From assembly GCA_024231905.1 (NCBI GenBank), contig JAAEQC010000199.1, positions 169,596 to 233,595 of the forward strand: a stretch of DNA of 64,000 bases, written 5' to 3'. This DNA is from a bacterium (lineage in GTDB: Bacteria; Krumholzibacteriota; Krumholzibacteriia; LZORAL124-64-63). A program made the position numbers and the translations under genes. The notes under the pieces were generated by a model. It was not told the origin of the DNA. It did no database searches and saw only the letters and a program-made list of their open reading frames with translations. Below, one piece after another: positions 56,468 through 64,000 of the stretch (its first letter is position 1; each line of letters opens with the position of its first letter).

Positions 56468-57583
56468 ATGAACCTGGAGTGGGGAATCGCGCTCGCCCTG
56501 GTGGCGTTCCTGATGGTCGAGACCATCCTGGTGAACAGGTCCCGACGCGGCATCCCCCGGCGGATCGTGGTGACGGGCACCCGGGGCAAGTCCAGTCTGG
56601 TCAAGCTGCTGGTCGCCGGTATCCGGACCGCCGAGCGGGATACCTGGGGCAAGGTCACCGGCGATGTCCCCCTGTTGCTGGCCCCCGACGGCTCCCTGCT
56701 TCCCATACGGCGACGGGGGGCGGCCCGGCTCCATGAGCAGCGAAACATCCTGCGGACCTGCCACCGCCGGGGCGCCCGCTGTCTCGTGCTCGAGTCCATG
56801 ACCATCTCCCCGGAGACCATGAAGGCGGAGATGCGTCTCGTGCAGCCGACGCTGGTCGTGGTGACCAACGTCCGGGACGATCACCGCGAGACCCTGGGCC
56901 GGGACCCCGCGGAACAGCGGGGAGCTTATCTCCGGGCCCTGCCCGCGGGGGTCCCCTGGGTGACGATGGACGCTGCCCTGGGCGATCACGTACGCCAGGC
57001 TCCCGAAGTCCCGGAGCCGGTGTCCGGGGATACCCTGTCCGGTGGCGCGGAGAACCTGCGTGTCGTGGATGAATTGCTGGCCCTGGCCGAGACCACGCTC
57101 GCCGAACTGGGCTGGAACACGCCGGCCGCCCGGGAGGCCATGCGGGTCGCGGCAGGGGACCTCGACCGGCCGTCTTCGATCCTGAGATTCCACGGGGAGC
57201 CCGTGCGGCTGCTGGACCTCTTCTCCGCCAATGACCCCGAATCGTTGTCGCGCCTCTGGCGGGACCATCGCCGGAACCTGCAGGACCAGGGCGCCTGGCC
57301 GGTGCTCCTGGCCACGCGGGCCGACCGGCCCCTGCGCACCCGTCAGTTCTGCGACTGGTTGGCGAACCGGCGGGACGTGGGCACGGTCCACGTGGCGGGC
57401 AGCCACGACGAGGCCGCCTGCCGCCTCTTGCGATCCCGGGGGATCGAAGTGGCCCGTCTCCCGTCCGGCGCCCTGGTCCCGGCCCCGGGAGAGAAGGAGG
57501 CCCCCGGGATCCTGGTGGGGATGGGCAACGCGCGGGGGCTGGGCCTGCGCCTGCGCGCCGCGTCGGCCGGGGCGGTGGCTTGA
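56468..57583 (+). CDS. pgsB: Poly-gamma-glutamate synthase ligase subunit PgsB/CapB
   Basis: ATP-dependent ligase that adds glutamate to the growing gamma-linked chain at the inner membrane. The 371 residues have an N-terminal membrane helix (GIALALVAFLMVETILV), the Mur-ligase-like P-loop VVTGTRGKSSLVKLL (residues 37-43), LVLESMTISPE, and VVTNVRDDHRETLG with the metal-binding Asp-His. Length is near the 390-400 usual for the family. It overlaps pgsC by one base (TGATG), so they are co-translated as in all known systems. Confidence 0.96.
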   Translation: MNLEWGIALALVAFLMVETILVNRSRRGIPRRIVVTGTRGKSSLVKLLVAGIRTAERDTWGKVTGDVPLLLAPDGSLLPIRRRGAARLHEQRNILRTCHRRGARCLVLESMTISPETMKAEMRLVQPTLVVVTNVRDDHRETLGRDPAEQRGAYLRALPAGVPWVTMDAALGDHVRQAPEVPEPVSGDTLSGGAENLRVVDELLALAETTLAELGWNTPAAREAMRVAAGDLDRPSSILRFHGEPVRLLDLFSANDPESLSRLWRDHRRNLQDQGAWPVLLATRADRPLRTRQFCDWLANRRDVGTVHVAGSHDEAACRLLRSRGIEVARLPSGALVPAPGEKEAPGILVGMGNARGLGLRLRAASAGAVA

Positions 57584-58029
57584 TGGTGCCGGAGCTATTC
57601 GTCGTCGGCCTGGTGGTGGGGTTCCTGTACTACGAACTGGTGGGCGTCTCGCCGGGCGGCGTCATTCCTCCGGCCTACTTCGCCCTCTTCCTCCACCAGC
57701 CGGAGCGGATGGGCGTGACCGTGGTCCTGGCCCTGGCGGTCTGGGGCGGAATCCGGATCCTGCAGCGGCACACCTTCCTGTTCGGACGGCGGCGCCTGCT
57801 GGCCGCCATGCTCCTGGGCTTCGGAGCCAAGTGGCTGGCGGAGCAGGTGCTGGCGCCGGCCATGGCGGCGCCGTTCGAGATCCACGCCATCGGCTTCATC
57901 GTTCCGGGCCTGATCGCCAACGACATGGTGCGCCAGTCGGTCGCGCCGACGCTGCTCTCCCTGGGTATCGTCACCGTCGTCACGGGGCTGGTGGGCCTGC
58001 TGATCGGCGTCGGCTGGGGCGGACCATGA
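57583..58029 (+). CDS. pgsC: Poly-gamma-glutamate synthase membrane subunit PgsC/CapC
   Basis: A four- to five-helix membrane protein of 148 residues starting MVPELFVVGLVVGFLYYELV. The SPGGVIPPAYFALFLHQPER segment is the family hallmark. It works with PgsB in chain synthesis and export. It overlaps both neighbours (TGATG with pgsB, ATGA with the pgsW-like gene), so the stoichiometry is probably set by translational coupling. Confidence 0.95.
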   Translation: MVPELFVVGLVVGFLYYELVGVSPGGVIPPAYFALFLHQPERMGVTVVLALAVWGGIRILQRHTFLFGRRRLLAAMLLGFGAKWLAEQVLAPAMAAPFEIHAIGFIVPGLIANDMVRQSVAPTLLSLGIVTVVTGLVGLLIGVGWGGP

Positions 58030-59072
58030 GGCGCGGAACACCGCACCTGGCCCTGGTCTTCGCCATCGCGACGATCGGCTGGCTGCTGGTCCAGCGGTAC
58101 GGCCGGGCCCCGGAGCCCGCTCCTTATCGGGCGGAAGCCGAGACGGCGGCCCGGCTGGCCACCAGGGCGTTCGCGGCGGTGGATTCGGTGAAGCGAGCCC
58201 GAGGCATGGAGATTGCTAGCGACACCCCCGTCAGGTGGCGGGCGCTGCTGGGGGGGGACTACACGCCCCTGACCACGACCCTGGGCTCACGGGAGGCCAA
58301 GGAGGTCTCGACCAACCCCGCCTGGGCGGCGCTCCTGGTCGGGATGCTCACCGAGGCGGGGGTCCGGCCGGGCGACACCGTCGGGATCCTGGGGTCGGGG
58401 TCCTTTCCGGCCCTGGTCCTGTCGGCCCTGTCGGCCGTGTCCGCGCTGGAGGCCGAACCGCTTCTGATGGTCTCCCTGGGGGCGTCGTCGTACGGGGCCA
58501 ACCAGCGGGAGGCGACGATTCTCGACCTGATGGACTGGGTGCGCCGGTCTGGCGTCCTGGATCCACGGTCGGCCCTGGCCTCGCCCGGGGGCGAGGACGA
58601 TGCCGGGGGCGGGATGTCCCGGGAAGGCCGGACCTGGCTGGCGGAGGCCGCGGCACGGAACGGAACGGAACTGGTCCGGTTCGGATCCCTGGCCGAGGCG
58701 ATCGCCGCCCGGACCGAGTTGATGAGCGCCTCCCGGGTGGCGGCGGTCGTCAACATCGGGGGTGGGCAGGCGGCGCTGGGGCGCTGCCCCCACACGGCGG
58801 TCCTGCCGGTCGGAATCTGGCGGGAGGTCCCGGATTGCCGCTGCGTCGAACGCGGCGCCCTGGTGAGGATGGCGGAGGCCGGCGTGCCGGCTATCCACCT
58901 GCTCTCGGTCCGACGCTTGGCGGCCTGGCACGGTTTGGATTACGAACCGGGAGCCTGCTATAATGACAACGGAGTTCTGACAACTCGGTTGCGACCACAG
59001 AAACCATGGATCCTGGCGGCATTGACCGCGATCCTGCTGCCGTTGGTCGTTGCCGGAAGGACGAGACAATGA
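58026..59072 (+). CDS. pgsW: Poly-gamma-glutamate system protein (PgsW-like)
   Basis: A protein of 348 residues with an N-terminal helix (HLALVFAIATIGWLLVQ), a soluble alpha/beta domain outside the cytoplasm (VGMLTEAGVRPGDTVGILGS; EPLLMVSLGASSYGANQREA), and a C-terminal helix (WILAALTAILLPLVV). It matches the group usually named PgsW that replaces PgsA in some Gram-negative polyglutamate loci. Coupled by ATGA overlaps to pgsC upstream and the hydrolase candidate downstream. Its biochemical role is not established; transport or chain handling is assumed. Confidence 0.85.
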   Translation: MRRGTPHLALVFAIATIGWLLVQRYGRAPEPAPYRAEAETAARLATRAFAAVDSVKRARGMEIASDTPVRWRALLGGDYTPLTTTLGSREAKEVSTNPAWAALLVGMLTEAGVRPGDTVGILGSGSFPALVLSALSAVSALEAEPLLMVSLGASSYGANQREATILDLMDWVRRSGVLDPRSALASPGGEDDAGGGMSREGRTWLAEAAARNGTELVRFGSLAEAIAARTELMSASRVAAVVNIGGGQAALGRCPHTAVLPVGIWREVPDCRCVERGALVRMAEAGVPAIHLLSVRRLAAWHGLDYEPGACYNDNGVLTTRLRPQKPWILAALTAILLPLVVAGRTRQ

Positions 59073-60376
59073 AACAGCACACGATGTTTCTGGCGGCGGC
59101 GATGGTCCTCTTCGCGTCCGCGTCCGCCCCGGCCCAGCTGGTGGCTTCCGGCGACCTCGTCGACCACATCGACGCGATCATCGCCGATATGCCGACGACG
59201 TACGACGGCGGGGACTACCTGCAGCCGGCCTCCACGTCCCGGGCGGTGTGGCGCGAGATCATCGACCACATCCTGGTGGGAGAGTACGCCGACGCGCACA
59301 CGAAGGCCCTGACGAGGAACTACCAGGTGGTCCTGTACACGGACACCCAGAGTCCCAACCAGACGGTCCACGTCCTGCTCGAACGGACCCCGGCCTCGAC
59401 CAGTCGGTACTGGGGGACCTACCTGTTCTGCACGACGCCGGCCCGGCACCACCTGGTGATTCAGGCCCCCCACCCGCGGTACGACTCCAACACGGGCTAC
59501 CAGTGCGTCCGGGCCTACCGGTCCACGGGGGCGGCGGCCTACTTCGTGTCCGGTACGCACCGTTGCAACGGCATCAGCTACTCGCCCTGTGACGGCACCA
59601 CCTACGCCTGTACCACCGGCGCCGATTCCTACCGCTATTCGGACCAGGCCCACGTGGTCCTGTCCACCTTCCAGATCACCACCGAGGCCATCCTGGACCA
59701 GGATCCCGACGCCCTGTTCATCCAGCCCCACGGGTTCGCCAAGGGGGAGGACGATCCGGACCTGATCATCAGCAACGGGACCCGGTACATGCCGTCGGGG
59801 ACCGATTACGCGGTGGCCATGCGGGATGCCTTTGCGGCGGTCGATCCTTCCCTCACCTTCAAGGTGGCCCACGTGGACCTGTCGTGGACGCGCCTGCTGG
59901 GAACCACCAACTGCCAGGGTCGGCTGATCAACGGCGGCAGCGATCCCTGCGGGACCTCGGCGCTGTCGGCCACGGGCAAGTTCGTCCACATCGAGCAGGC
60001 TAGGCCCGGACTACGGGATACGCCGGCCAACTGGACCAAGCTGGCCCAGGCCATCGCCCTGGCGGTGCCCGATGAGGTCAGCTCCGTTCCGGGCGACGAC
60101 GGGATCCTCCGGCCCGGCGTGCGGATCATCGGGAACTACGCCAATCCCTTCCAGGGACAGACCCGCGTCGATTTCGAGCTGGGCCGGGGCGGTCCCGTCC
60201 GGTTGGAGGTCTTCGACTTGGCGGGTCGTCGGGTCGCTGAATTGACGAGTGAGAACTACGGGCCGGGCATCCACAGCCAGGTCTGGAACGCCCGGCGGCT
60301 CCCCTCCGGGACGTACTTCCTGAGGCTGCAGCAGGGGGACAGGATGGTGACCCACCGGTGCGTATTGCTGAAGTAG
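59069..60376 (+). CDS. Secreted putative gamma-glutamyl hydrolase with sorting domain
   Basis: A protein of 435 residues starting in the pgsW stop (ATGA). Signal peptide MVLFASASAPAQ. Residues ~20-345 form a domain with conserved-looking polar sites (HHLVIQAPHPRYD, SGTHRCNG, FIQPHGFAKGEDD, KFVHIEQARPGLRD). The spacing recalls zinc amidohydrolases of the M14/N-formylglutamate-amidohydrolase/PghP kind, but I cannot prove the metal site. The C-terminus is a Por/FlgD sorting domain (NYANPFQGQTRV to SGTYFLRLQQ and RCVLLK). Tight coupling to the synthesis genes suggests that it trims or releases polyglutamate at the cell surface. Confidence 0.78.
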   Translation: MKQHTMFLAAAMVLFASASAPAQLVASGDLVDHIDAIIADMPTTYDGGDYLQPASTSRAVWREIIDHILVGEYADAHTKALTRNYQVVLYTDTQSPNQTVHVLLERTPASTSRYWGTYLFCTTPARHHLVIQAPHPRYDSNTGYQCVRAYRSTGAAAYFVSGTHRCNGISYSPCDGTTYACTTGADSYRYSDQAHVVLSTFQITTEAILDQDPDALFIQPHGFAKGEDDPDLIISNGTRYMPSGTDYAVAMRDAFAAVDPSLTFKVAHVDLSWTRLLGTTNCQGRLINGGSDPCGTSALSATGKFVHIEQARPGLRDTPANWTKLAQAIALAVPDEVSSVPGDDGILRPGVRIIGNYANPFQGQTRVDFELGRGGPVRLEVFDLAGRRVAELTSENYGPGIHSQVWNARRLPSGTYFLRLQQGDRMVTHRCVLLK

Positions 60377-60436
60377 GGGCGACCTCCGGCGGTGTTCGCG
60401 ATTCAGCGTCGGGACCGGTTTCCGCGTACCGGTTTC

Positions 60437-60464
60437 CGGCGATTGTCGAGATCGCCGTTTTTTT
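60437..60464 (+). terminator. Strong rho-independent terminator
   Basis: CGGCGAT-N7-ATCGCCG followed by seven T residues, about 60 bases after the hydrolase stop. This ends the pgs operon and separates it from the next, separately promoted gene. The stretch 60465-60560 is AT-rich and gene-free. Confidence 0.9.
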
Positions 60465-60560
60465 CTTCAGTGTGCTGAAAGCGAACAGTCTTTTGTGATC
60501 ATTTATCTCACTTATTGTGATTATAATACTGTAAAACCCTGAAATACATGATATTTTCAA

Positions 60561-60576
60561 TGGCACGATAATTGAG
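60561..60576 (+). promoter_or_regulatory. Candidate sigma-54 promoter of the NlpC/P60-like gene
   Basis: TGGCAC-GATAA-TTGAG at sigma-54 spacing, 163 bases before the start at 60739. A half-site-like TGTGCTGAA lies at 60471-60479, about 110 bases before the predicted start. The leader holds a perfect palindrome (CCCGCCCC/GGGGCGGG, 60676-60691). Confidence 0.5.
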
Positions 60577-60738
60577 GTTGTCAAGTGGCGAGTTGTGCGT
60601 CCGTACGCACGAATCCGCACGATTCCGGCCCCTTGCCATGCCGCCGGCAGGCTGGAGAGTAGGTTCGTTCTCCTGCCCGCCCCGGGGCGGGACCGGGGGA
60701 GGATCCAGTCTTTGGATGATCCAGGAAGGTGCTGCTCC

Positions 60739-63700
60739 ATGAGGATCCAGTCCCGGTTGATTCGCCTGCTCTGGCTCATGCTGGTGTTGATTCCCCAGGT
60801 CTTGATTCCCCAGGCGACGAAAGCCGAGTCGGGGCAGCCGCTGGAGATCCTGTTCGTACCCTGGAACGGTGGCGACGGCGAGACGGTCGGTTACCGGAAC
60901 GATCCCGACGGCCGGTTCGGCCCGCAGAGTTTCCGGGTCGGCCGGGACGGTGAGACGGTCACGGTTCTGGATCCCCTGGAAAGGTCTCTCAAGACGTTTC
61001 GGGGGAACAGCCTCCTGAATGCCCTCCCGGTGCCCGAAGGCAGCCGGGATTTTCTGGTCGGGGCCGCCGCTGAGCGGCTGTTCCTGGCGGACAACCGGCT
61101 TCTGCTCCAGCGCGACGGGGTCGTTGTCGCTTCCCACAACGACGGCGTGGCGCTTCCCCGGATCCAGAGCATCGGCCGGATCGACGACGCCCTCGTCCTG
61201 GTCGATCATCACGGTGGCCGCACGTGCCTGGCGGCGGATTTGGTCGCCGACAAGCGGCGGGTCACCCCAGGGGCGAATACGCCGTACCACCGGGCCGTCA
61301 GGATCTCCCTGGACCAGGGCCGGATTCTGCGCTCCGACGCGGACGGAAACATCCTGTCCACCATCGACCTGGACGTCCCCACCGGTGACCTGGGCGGCCT
61401 CCGGGTCGTGGGCGCCGACGACCGGGGCCGCGTGTTCGTGGACATGAACCTGATCGTGCGGCAGGTACCGCTCCGGGTCCGCCGCGAAGTGTGGATCGTG
61501 GACGCCTCCGGGTCGCTCCTGGGCCGGATTCCGCTGCCCACCCACTACTTCACGAGGGCCTTCCGCGACCTGGAACTGACCGGGAACGGTGACCTCTACC
61601 ACATGATCTCGGCTGCCGACGGCCTCCACGTCTTCCGGTGGGAGGTCGGAGAACCATCGGGCGGGGACTACCTGGGGGAGTACCCCGCCCGTTTCCGTAA
61701 CCGGGTCCACTACAACTTCGAAGTCGCGGCGGATGCTCGCGAGGGTGCAAACGGTTTGCCGTCGCTCCGGGGCAAGTCCGCCGCCGCCAGCGTCACCCGC
61801 GCCCAGGCGGTCGCCAACGGCGACAGCTATGTCCTGCACCAGTGGACGGCCGCGGCGACCAACCTGTCCGTGGGCGTCGAGACGGCTCCGGACGGGGATC
61901 TGGTGGAGACGCCGGACTGGATCGTGGTCGGAACGAACCTGCAGGTGCCCTACAAGTGGGGTGGCTTTGACACCCTGGCCGAGTTCGATTCCGGTATCGG
62001 CCTGGGCCACTTCGCGGGCGACATCCACACGGACAGTTCCAGTGACTACGCCCGCGGGGTGGATTGCTCGGGCTACGTCTCCCGGTGCTGGGAACTCACG
62101 TCGCACTACACCACGCGGATGATGGACGATCCGGCCTACGGGCCCATCACCCTGCCCTACGCCGCGTGGGCCGATATCGAGGCCGGCGATGCGATCCACC
62201 GGGACGGCCACGTGCGGATGTCCGTCGACGGACTCGAGAACGGTTCGTTCCTGGTCCTGGAATCCGCCGGCAGCGCGACCGGCTGGCGGGTCGGCTACTC
62301 GACCTACACCCTGGCGGAGCTGGAGGACTACTCGCCCCGCTATTACATCGGCATGGAGGGGGCCCCGAACGTCACCACCATCGTCTCGTCCGTCAGCGGC
62401 AGCTGGACGGCGGCGACGACGTGGATCGGAGGCGTGGTTCCCACGAGCGCGGAAGACGTCCTGATCGCTTCCGGTCACACGCTCTCGGTGGACGACGGCA
62501 ATGCCGTGTGCCGGAGCGTCTTCTTCGGTGGCGACGACGCCTTGATCGACATGAACGCCAACTCGCAGCTGACGGTGTACGGGGACTTCACCCTCTACAG
62601 CGATCAGCAGACGGTGTTCTCGGCGGGCTGGTCCTCGACCTCGGCCTTCATCAAGTTCGCCGGCTCGGCCGACCAGACTCTCGGCGGCTGGAGCACCTCG
62701 GGCGGCTCGACCTCGTTCCGCGACGTGATCGTGGACAAGGACGGGGGTAAGCTGGCGACCGCGGGCGACGGCATGCGGCTGGGCATCCAGAACAGCCTGG
62801 AGATCGTCAACGGCCTGTTCGAGCTGGCGCCGGCGGATGACCTGGAGGGCCGCTGGGCCTCGACCGGCAACTTCCGCAACGCGGAGCTGCCGGACATCAC
62901 GATCCAGGCGGGCGGCGAGTTTGCCCTCGTCGACGGCGGCGGCGCCCACCACATCAGGAGCAGCGGCACGCCCACGCCCATCGGCACGGTCACCGTCCAC
63001 GGCCGGGCCGAGTTCCGCGACGCCAGCTCCCTCCTGATCAGCCTCGAGGGGATCGACGTGGAGGACGGTGGCCTGCTCGTCACCAACCTGGGCATGGGCG
63101 GCGGCGAGTTCGATGCGGGCCCCATCCGGGTCAAGAGCGGCGGCGAACTGGAGAACCGTACCACGGCGGACATCTGGGGCGCCCGGGCGTCGCTGACCGT
63201 CGATGACGGCGGCCTCTACGACACCAAGGCCTCCACTACGGTCTTCCCGACGGCATTCACGGACAACGGCCGGGTAAGGTATTCCCGGGTCGCCTCGACG
63301 GACCAGGTCATCACCGACCGGGACTACAACGATCTCGAGATCAGCCTGGACACGGACAACGTCAAGACGTGGACGCTGGCCACCGACCGTACCGTCGCCG
63401 ATGGCCTGACGGTCAACAACAGCGGCACGCTGGTTCTGGCCGCTGCCGCTCCGCAGACCCTGACCGTGGGCGACCTGCTCTTCCTGACCAGCGGACTGCT
63501 GGACAACAGCGACACGGATGCTGTCCTGACGGTGGCCGACGGCGCCCGGGTCCAGCGGGCCACCGGCGTGATCACCATCGCCCCTGCCTTCGCCGGCCAG
63601 GCCGATCTCCGGTACACGAGCACCTCGACCCAGGTTACGACGGGTCCCGAGGTCCCGATGGGAGCGGGGGTCATCACCGACTTCACGGTGTCCGGTACCC

Positions 63701-64000
63701 AGGGCGTGGTCCTGGGCACGGACATCACCGTGAACGGCACCTGCACGACCGAGGGCAGCATGCTGGCCACCGACACCTACACGCTCACCCTCGGCCCGGC
63801 GGCGACGCTGGCCGAGTCCGACAGCTCGACGGTGATGGGCACGGTCGTGACCACGCGCGCGGTGGCGCAGTCGGTGAACGAGGTCTTCGGAGGTATCGGC
63901 CTGGAGGTCCTGGCGGCCGGCGCCGCACCGGGCGCGACGACCGTCACCCGGACCACCGGCACGGCGCAGCTGGTCGACGGCTCCGACGGCATTCTGCGGA
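60739..64000 (+). CDS. Very large secreted protein with propeller, NlpC/P60-like peptidase and repeat region (runs off window)
   Basis: The frame stays open to the window edge (1087 codons seen). Start with AGGAAGGT upstream; signal peptide to about residue 32. Residues ~35-340 are a propeller-like domain (DFLVGAAAERLFLADNRLLL). Residues ~400-530 carry an NlpC/P60-type cysteine peptidase pattern: VPYKWGG, Cys 443 in GVDCSGYVSRCW, His 491 in GDAIHRDGHVRMSVDG. From ~545 a G8-like start (GSWTAATTWIGGVVPTSAED) opens long beta-helix repeats. NlpC/P60 enzymes cleave gamma-D-glutamyl bonds, which fits a polyglutamate locus. The C-terminus is outside the window. Confidence 0.85.
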   Translation, partial: MRIQSRLIRLLWLMLVLIPQVLIPQATKAESGQPLEILFVPWNGGDGETVGYRNDPDGRFGPQSFRVGRDGETVTVLDPLERSLKTFRGNSLLNALPVPEGSRDFLVGAAAERLFLADNRLLLQRDGVVVASHNDGVALPRIQSIGRIDDALVLVDHHGGRTCLAADLVADKRRVTPGANTPYHRAVRISLDQGRILRSDADGNILSTIDLDVPTGDLGGLRVVGADDRGRVFVDMNLIVRQVPLRVRREVWIVDASGSLLGRIPLPTHYFTRAFRDLELTGNGDLYHMISAADGLHVFRWEVGEPSGGDYLGEYPARFRNRVHYNFEVAADAREGANGLPSLRGKSAAASVTRAQAVANGDSYVLHQWTAAATNLSVGVETAPDGDLVETPDWIVVGTNLQVPYKWGGFDTLAEFDSGIGLGHFAGDIHTDSSSDYARGVDCSGYVSRCWELTSHYTTRMMDDPAYGPITLPYAAWADIEAGDAIHRDGHVRMSVDGLENGSFLVLESAGSATGWRVGYSTYTLAELEDYSPRYYIGMEGAPNVTTIVSSVSGSWTAATTWIGGVVPTSAEDVLIASGHTLSVDDGNAVCRSVFFGGDDALIDMNANSQLTVYGDFTLYSDQQTVFSAGWSSTSAFIKFAGSADQTLGGWSTSGGSTSFRDVIVDKDGGKLATAGDGMRLGIQNSLEIVNGLFELAPADDLEGRWASTGNFRNAELPDITIQAGGEFALVDGGGAHHIRSSGTPTPIGTVTVHGRAEFRDASSLLISLEGIDVEDGGLLVTNLGMGGGEFDAGPIRVKSGGELENRTTADIWGARASLTVDDGGLYDTKASTTVFPTAFTDNGRVRYSRVASTDQVITDRDYNDLEISLDTDNVKTWTLATDRTVADGLTVNNSGTLVLAAAAPQTLTVGDLLFLTSGLLDNSDTDAVLTVADGARVQRATGVITIAPAFAGQADLRYTSTSTQVTTGPEVPMGAGVITDFTVSGTQGVVLGTDITVNGTCTTEGSMLATDTYTLTLGPAATLAESDSSTVMGTVVTTRAVAQSVNEVFGGIGLEVLAAGAAPGATTVTRTTGTAQLVDGSDGILR

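Overview
This is a GC-rich bacterial chromosome segment with dense coding on both strands. Several secreted proteins end in a Por-secretion/FlgD-like C-terminal sorting domain (NPFNP-type start, SGIYF/SGTYF-type end). There are many lipoproteins, outer-membrane beta-barrels and beta-propellers. Together these suggest a Gram-negative bacterium of the FCB superphylum or a related GC-rich candidate lineage such as Krumholzibacteriota or Eisenbacteria. No rRNA, tRNA, CRISPR array or intact mobile element was seen, so the assignment is an inference from gene style.

Layout. 0-11.5 kb is mixed housekeeping: a MATE exporter behind a possible leader peptide, a membrane-anchored surface protein, a broken M43-type metalloprotease gene, asnS, a GNAT acetyltransferase, a STAS protein with an acyl-CoA ligase, a TPR protein and an orphan hypC. 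11.6-16 kb holds a sorting-domain fragment and a nitric-oxide module: Rrf2 regulator, palindromic operator, RIC iron-sulfur repair protein and quinol NO reductase. 16-24 kb holds a beta-helix lipoprotein, a GT-C-like membrane protein, an NTF2-like protein, a TrpF-like protein and an S9 peptidase. 24.1-33 kb is a one-direction cluster behind a GbsR/MarR regulator with its own promoter and operator: SDR reductase, ketosynthase III homologue lacking two catalytic residues, sodium symporter, acyl-CoA ligase, duplicated-domain lipoprotein, outer-membrane barrel and lipoprotein alpha/beta hydrolase. It reads as a capture, import and activation route for an unknown (probably esterified) carboxylate. 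33-41.7 kb is mixed: TolB-like/NTF2 fusion, arylsulfotransferase-like lipoprotein coupled to a DUF2723 membrane protein, fused homoaconitase, and a CBS protein. 41.8-42.5 kb is a patchwork of gene fragments.

42.5-64 kb is the most interesting part: a poly-gamma-glutamate (PGA) locus. The synthesis core is pgsB/capB, pgsC/capC and a pgsW-like gene, translationally coupled. Directly upstream are a gamma-glutamyltranspeptidase (CapD-like), a small exported protein, a porin-like barrel and a propeller lipoprotein. Directly downstream are a secreted putative hydrolase and a very large secreted protein with an NlpC/P60-type cysteine peptidase motif. On the other side of an NtrC-type sigma-54 activator and its histidine kinase are a DctM-like permease, a 49-residue membrane protein, two collinear M14-type zinc hydrolases and an exported Asp/Glu racemase lipoprotein. 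Three candidate sigma-54 promoters of one form (TGGCAY-N5-TTGA) precede the three arms of this locus, and two have related upstream palindrome or half-site elements. My reading is one regulated system that makes, exports, trims, racemises and re-imports polyglutamate. The parts are recognisable; the combination and its control are the new proposal.
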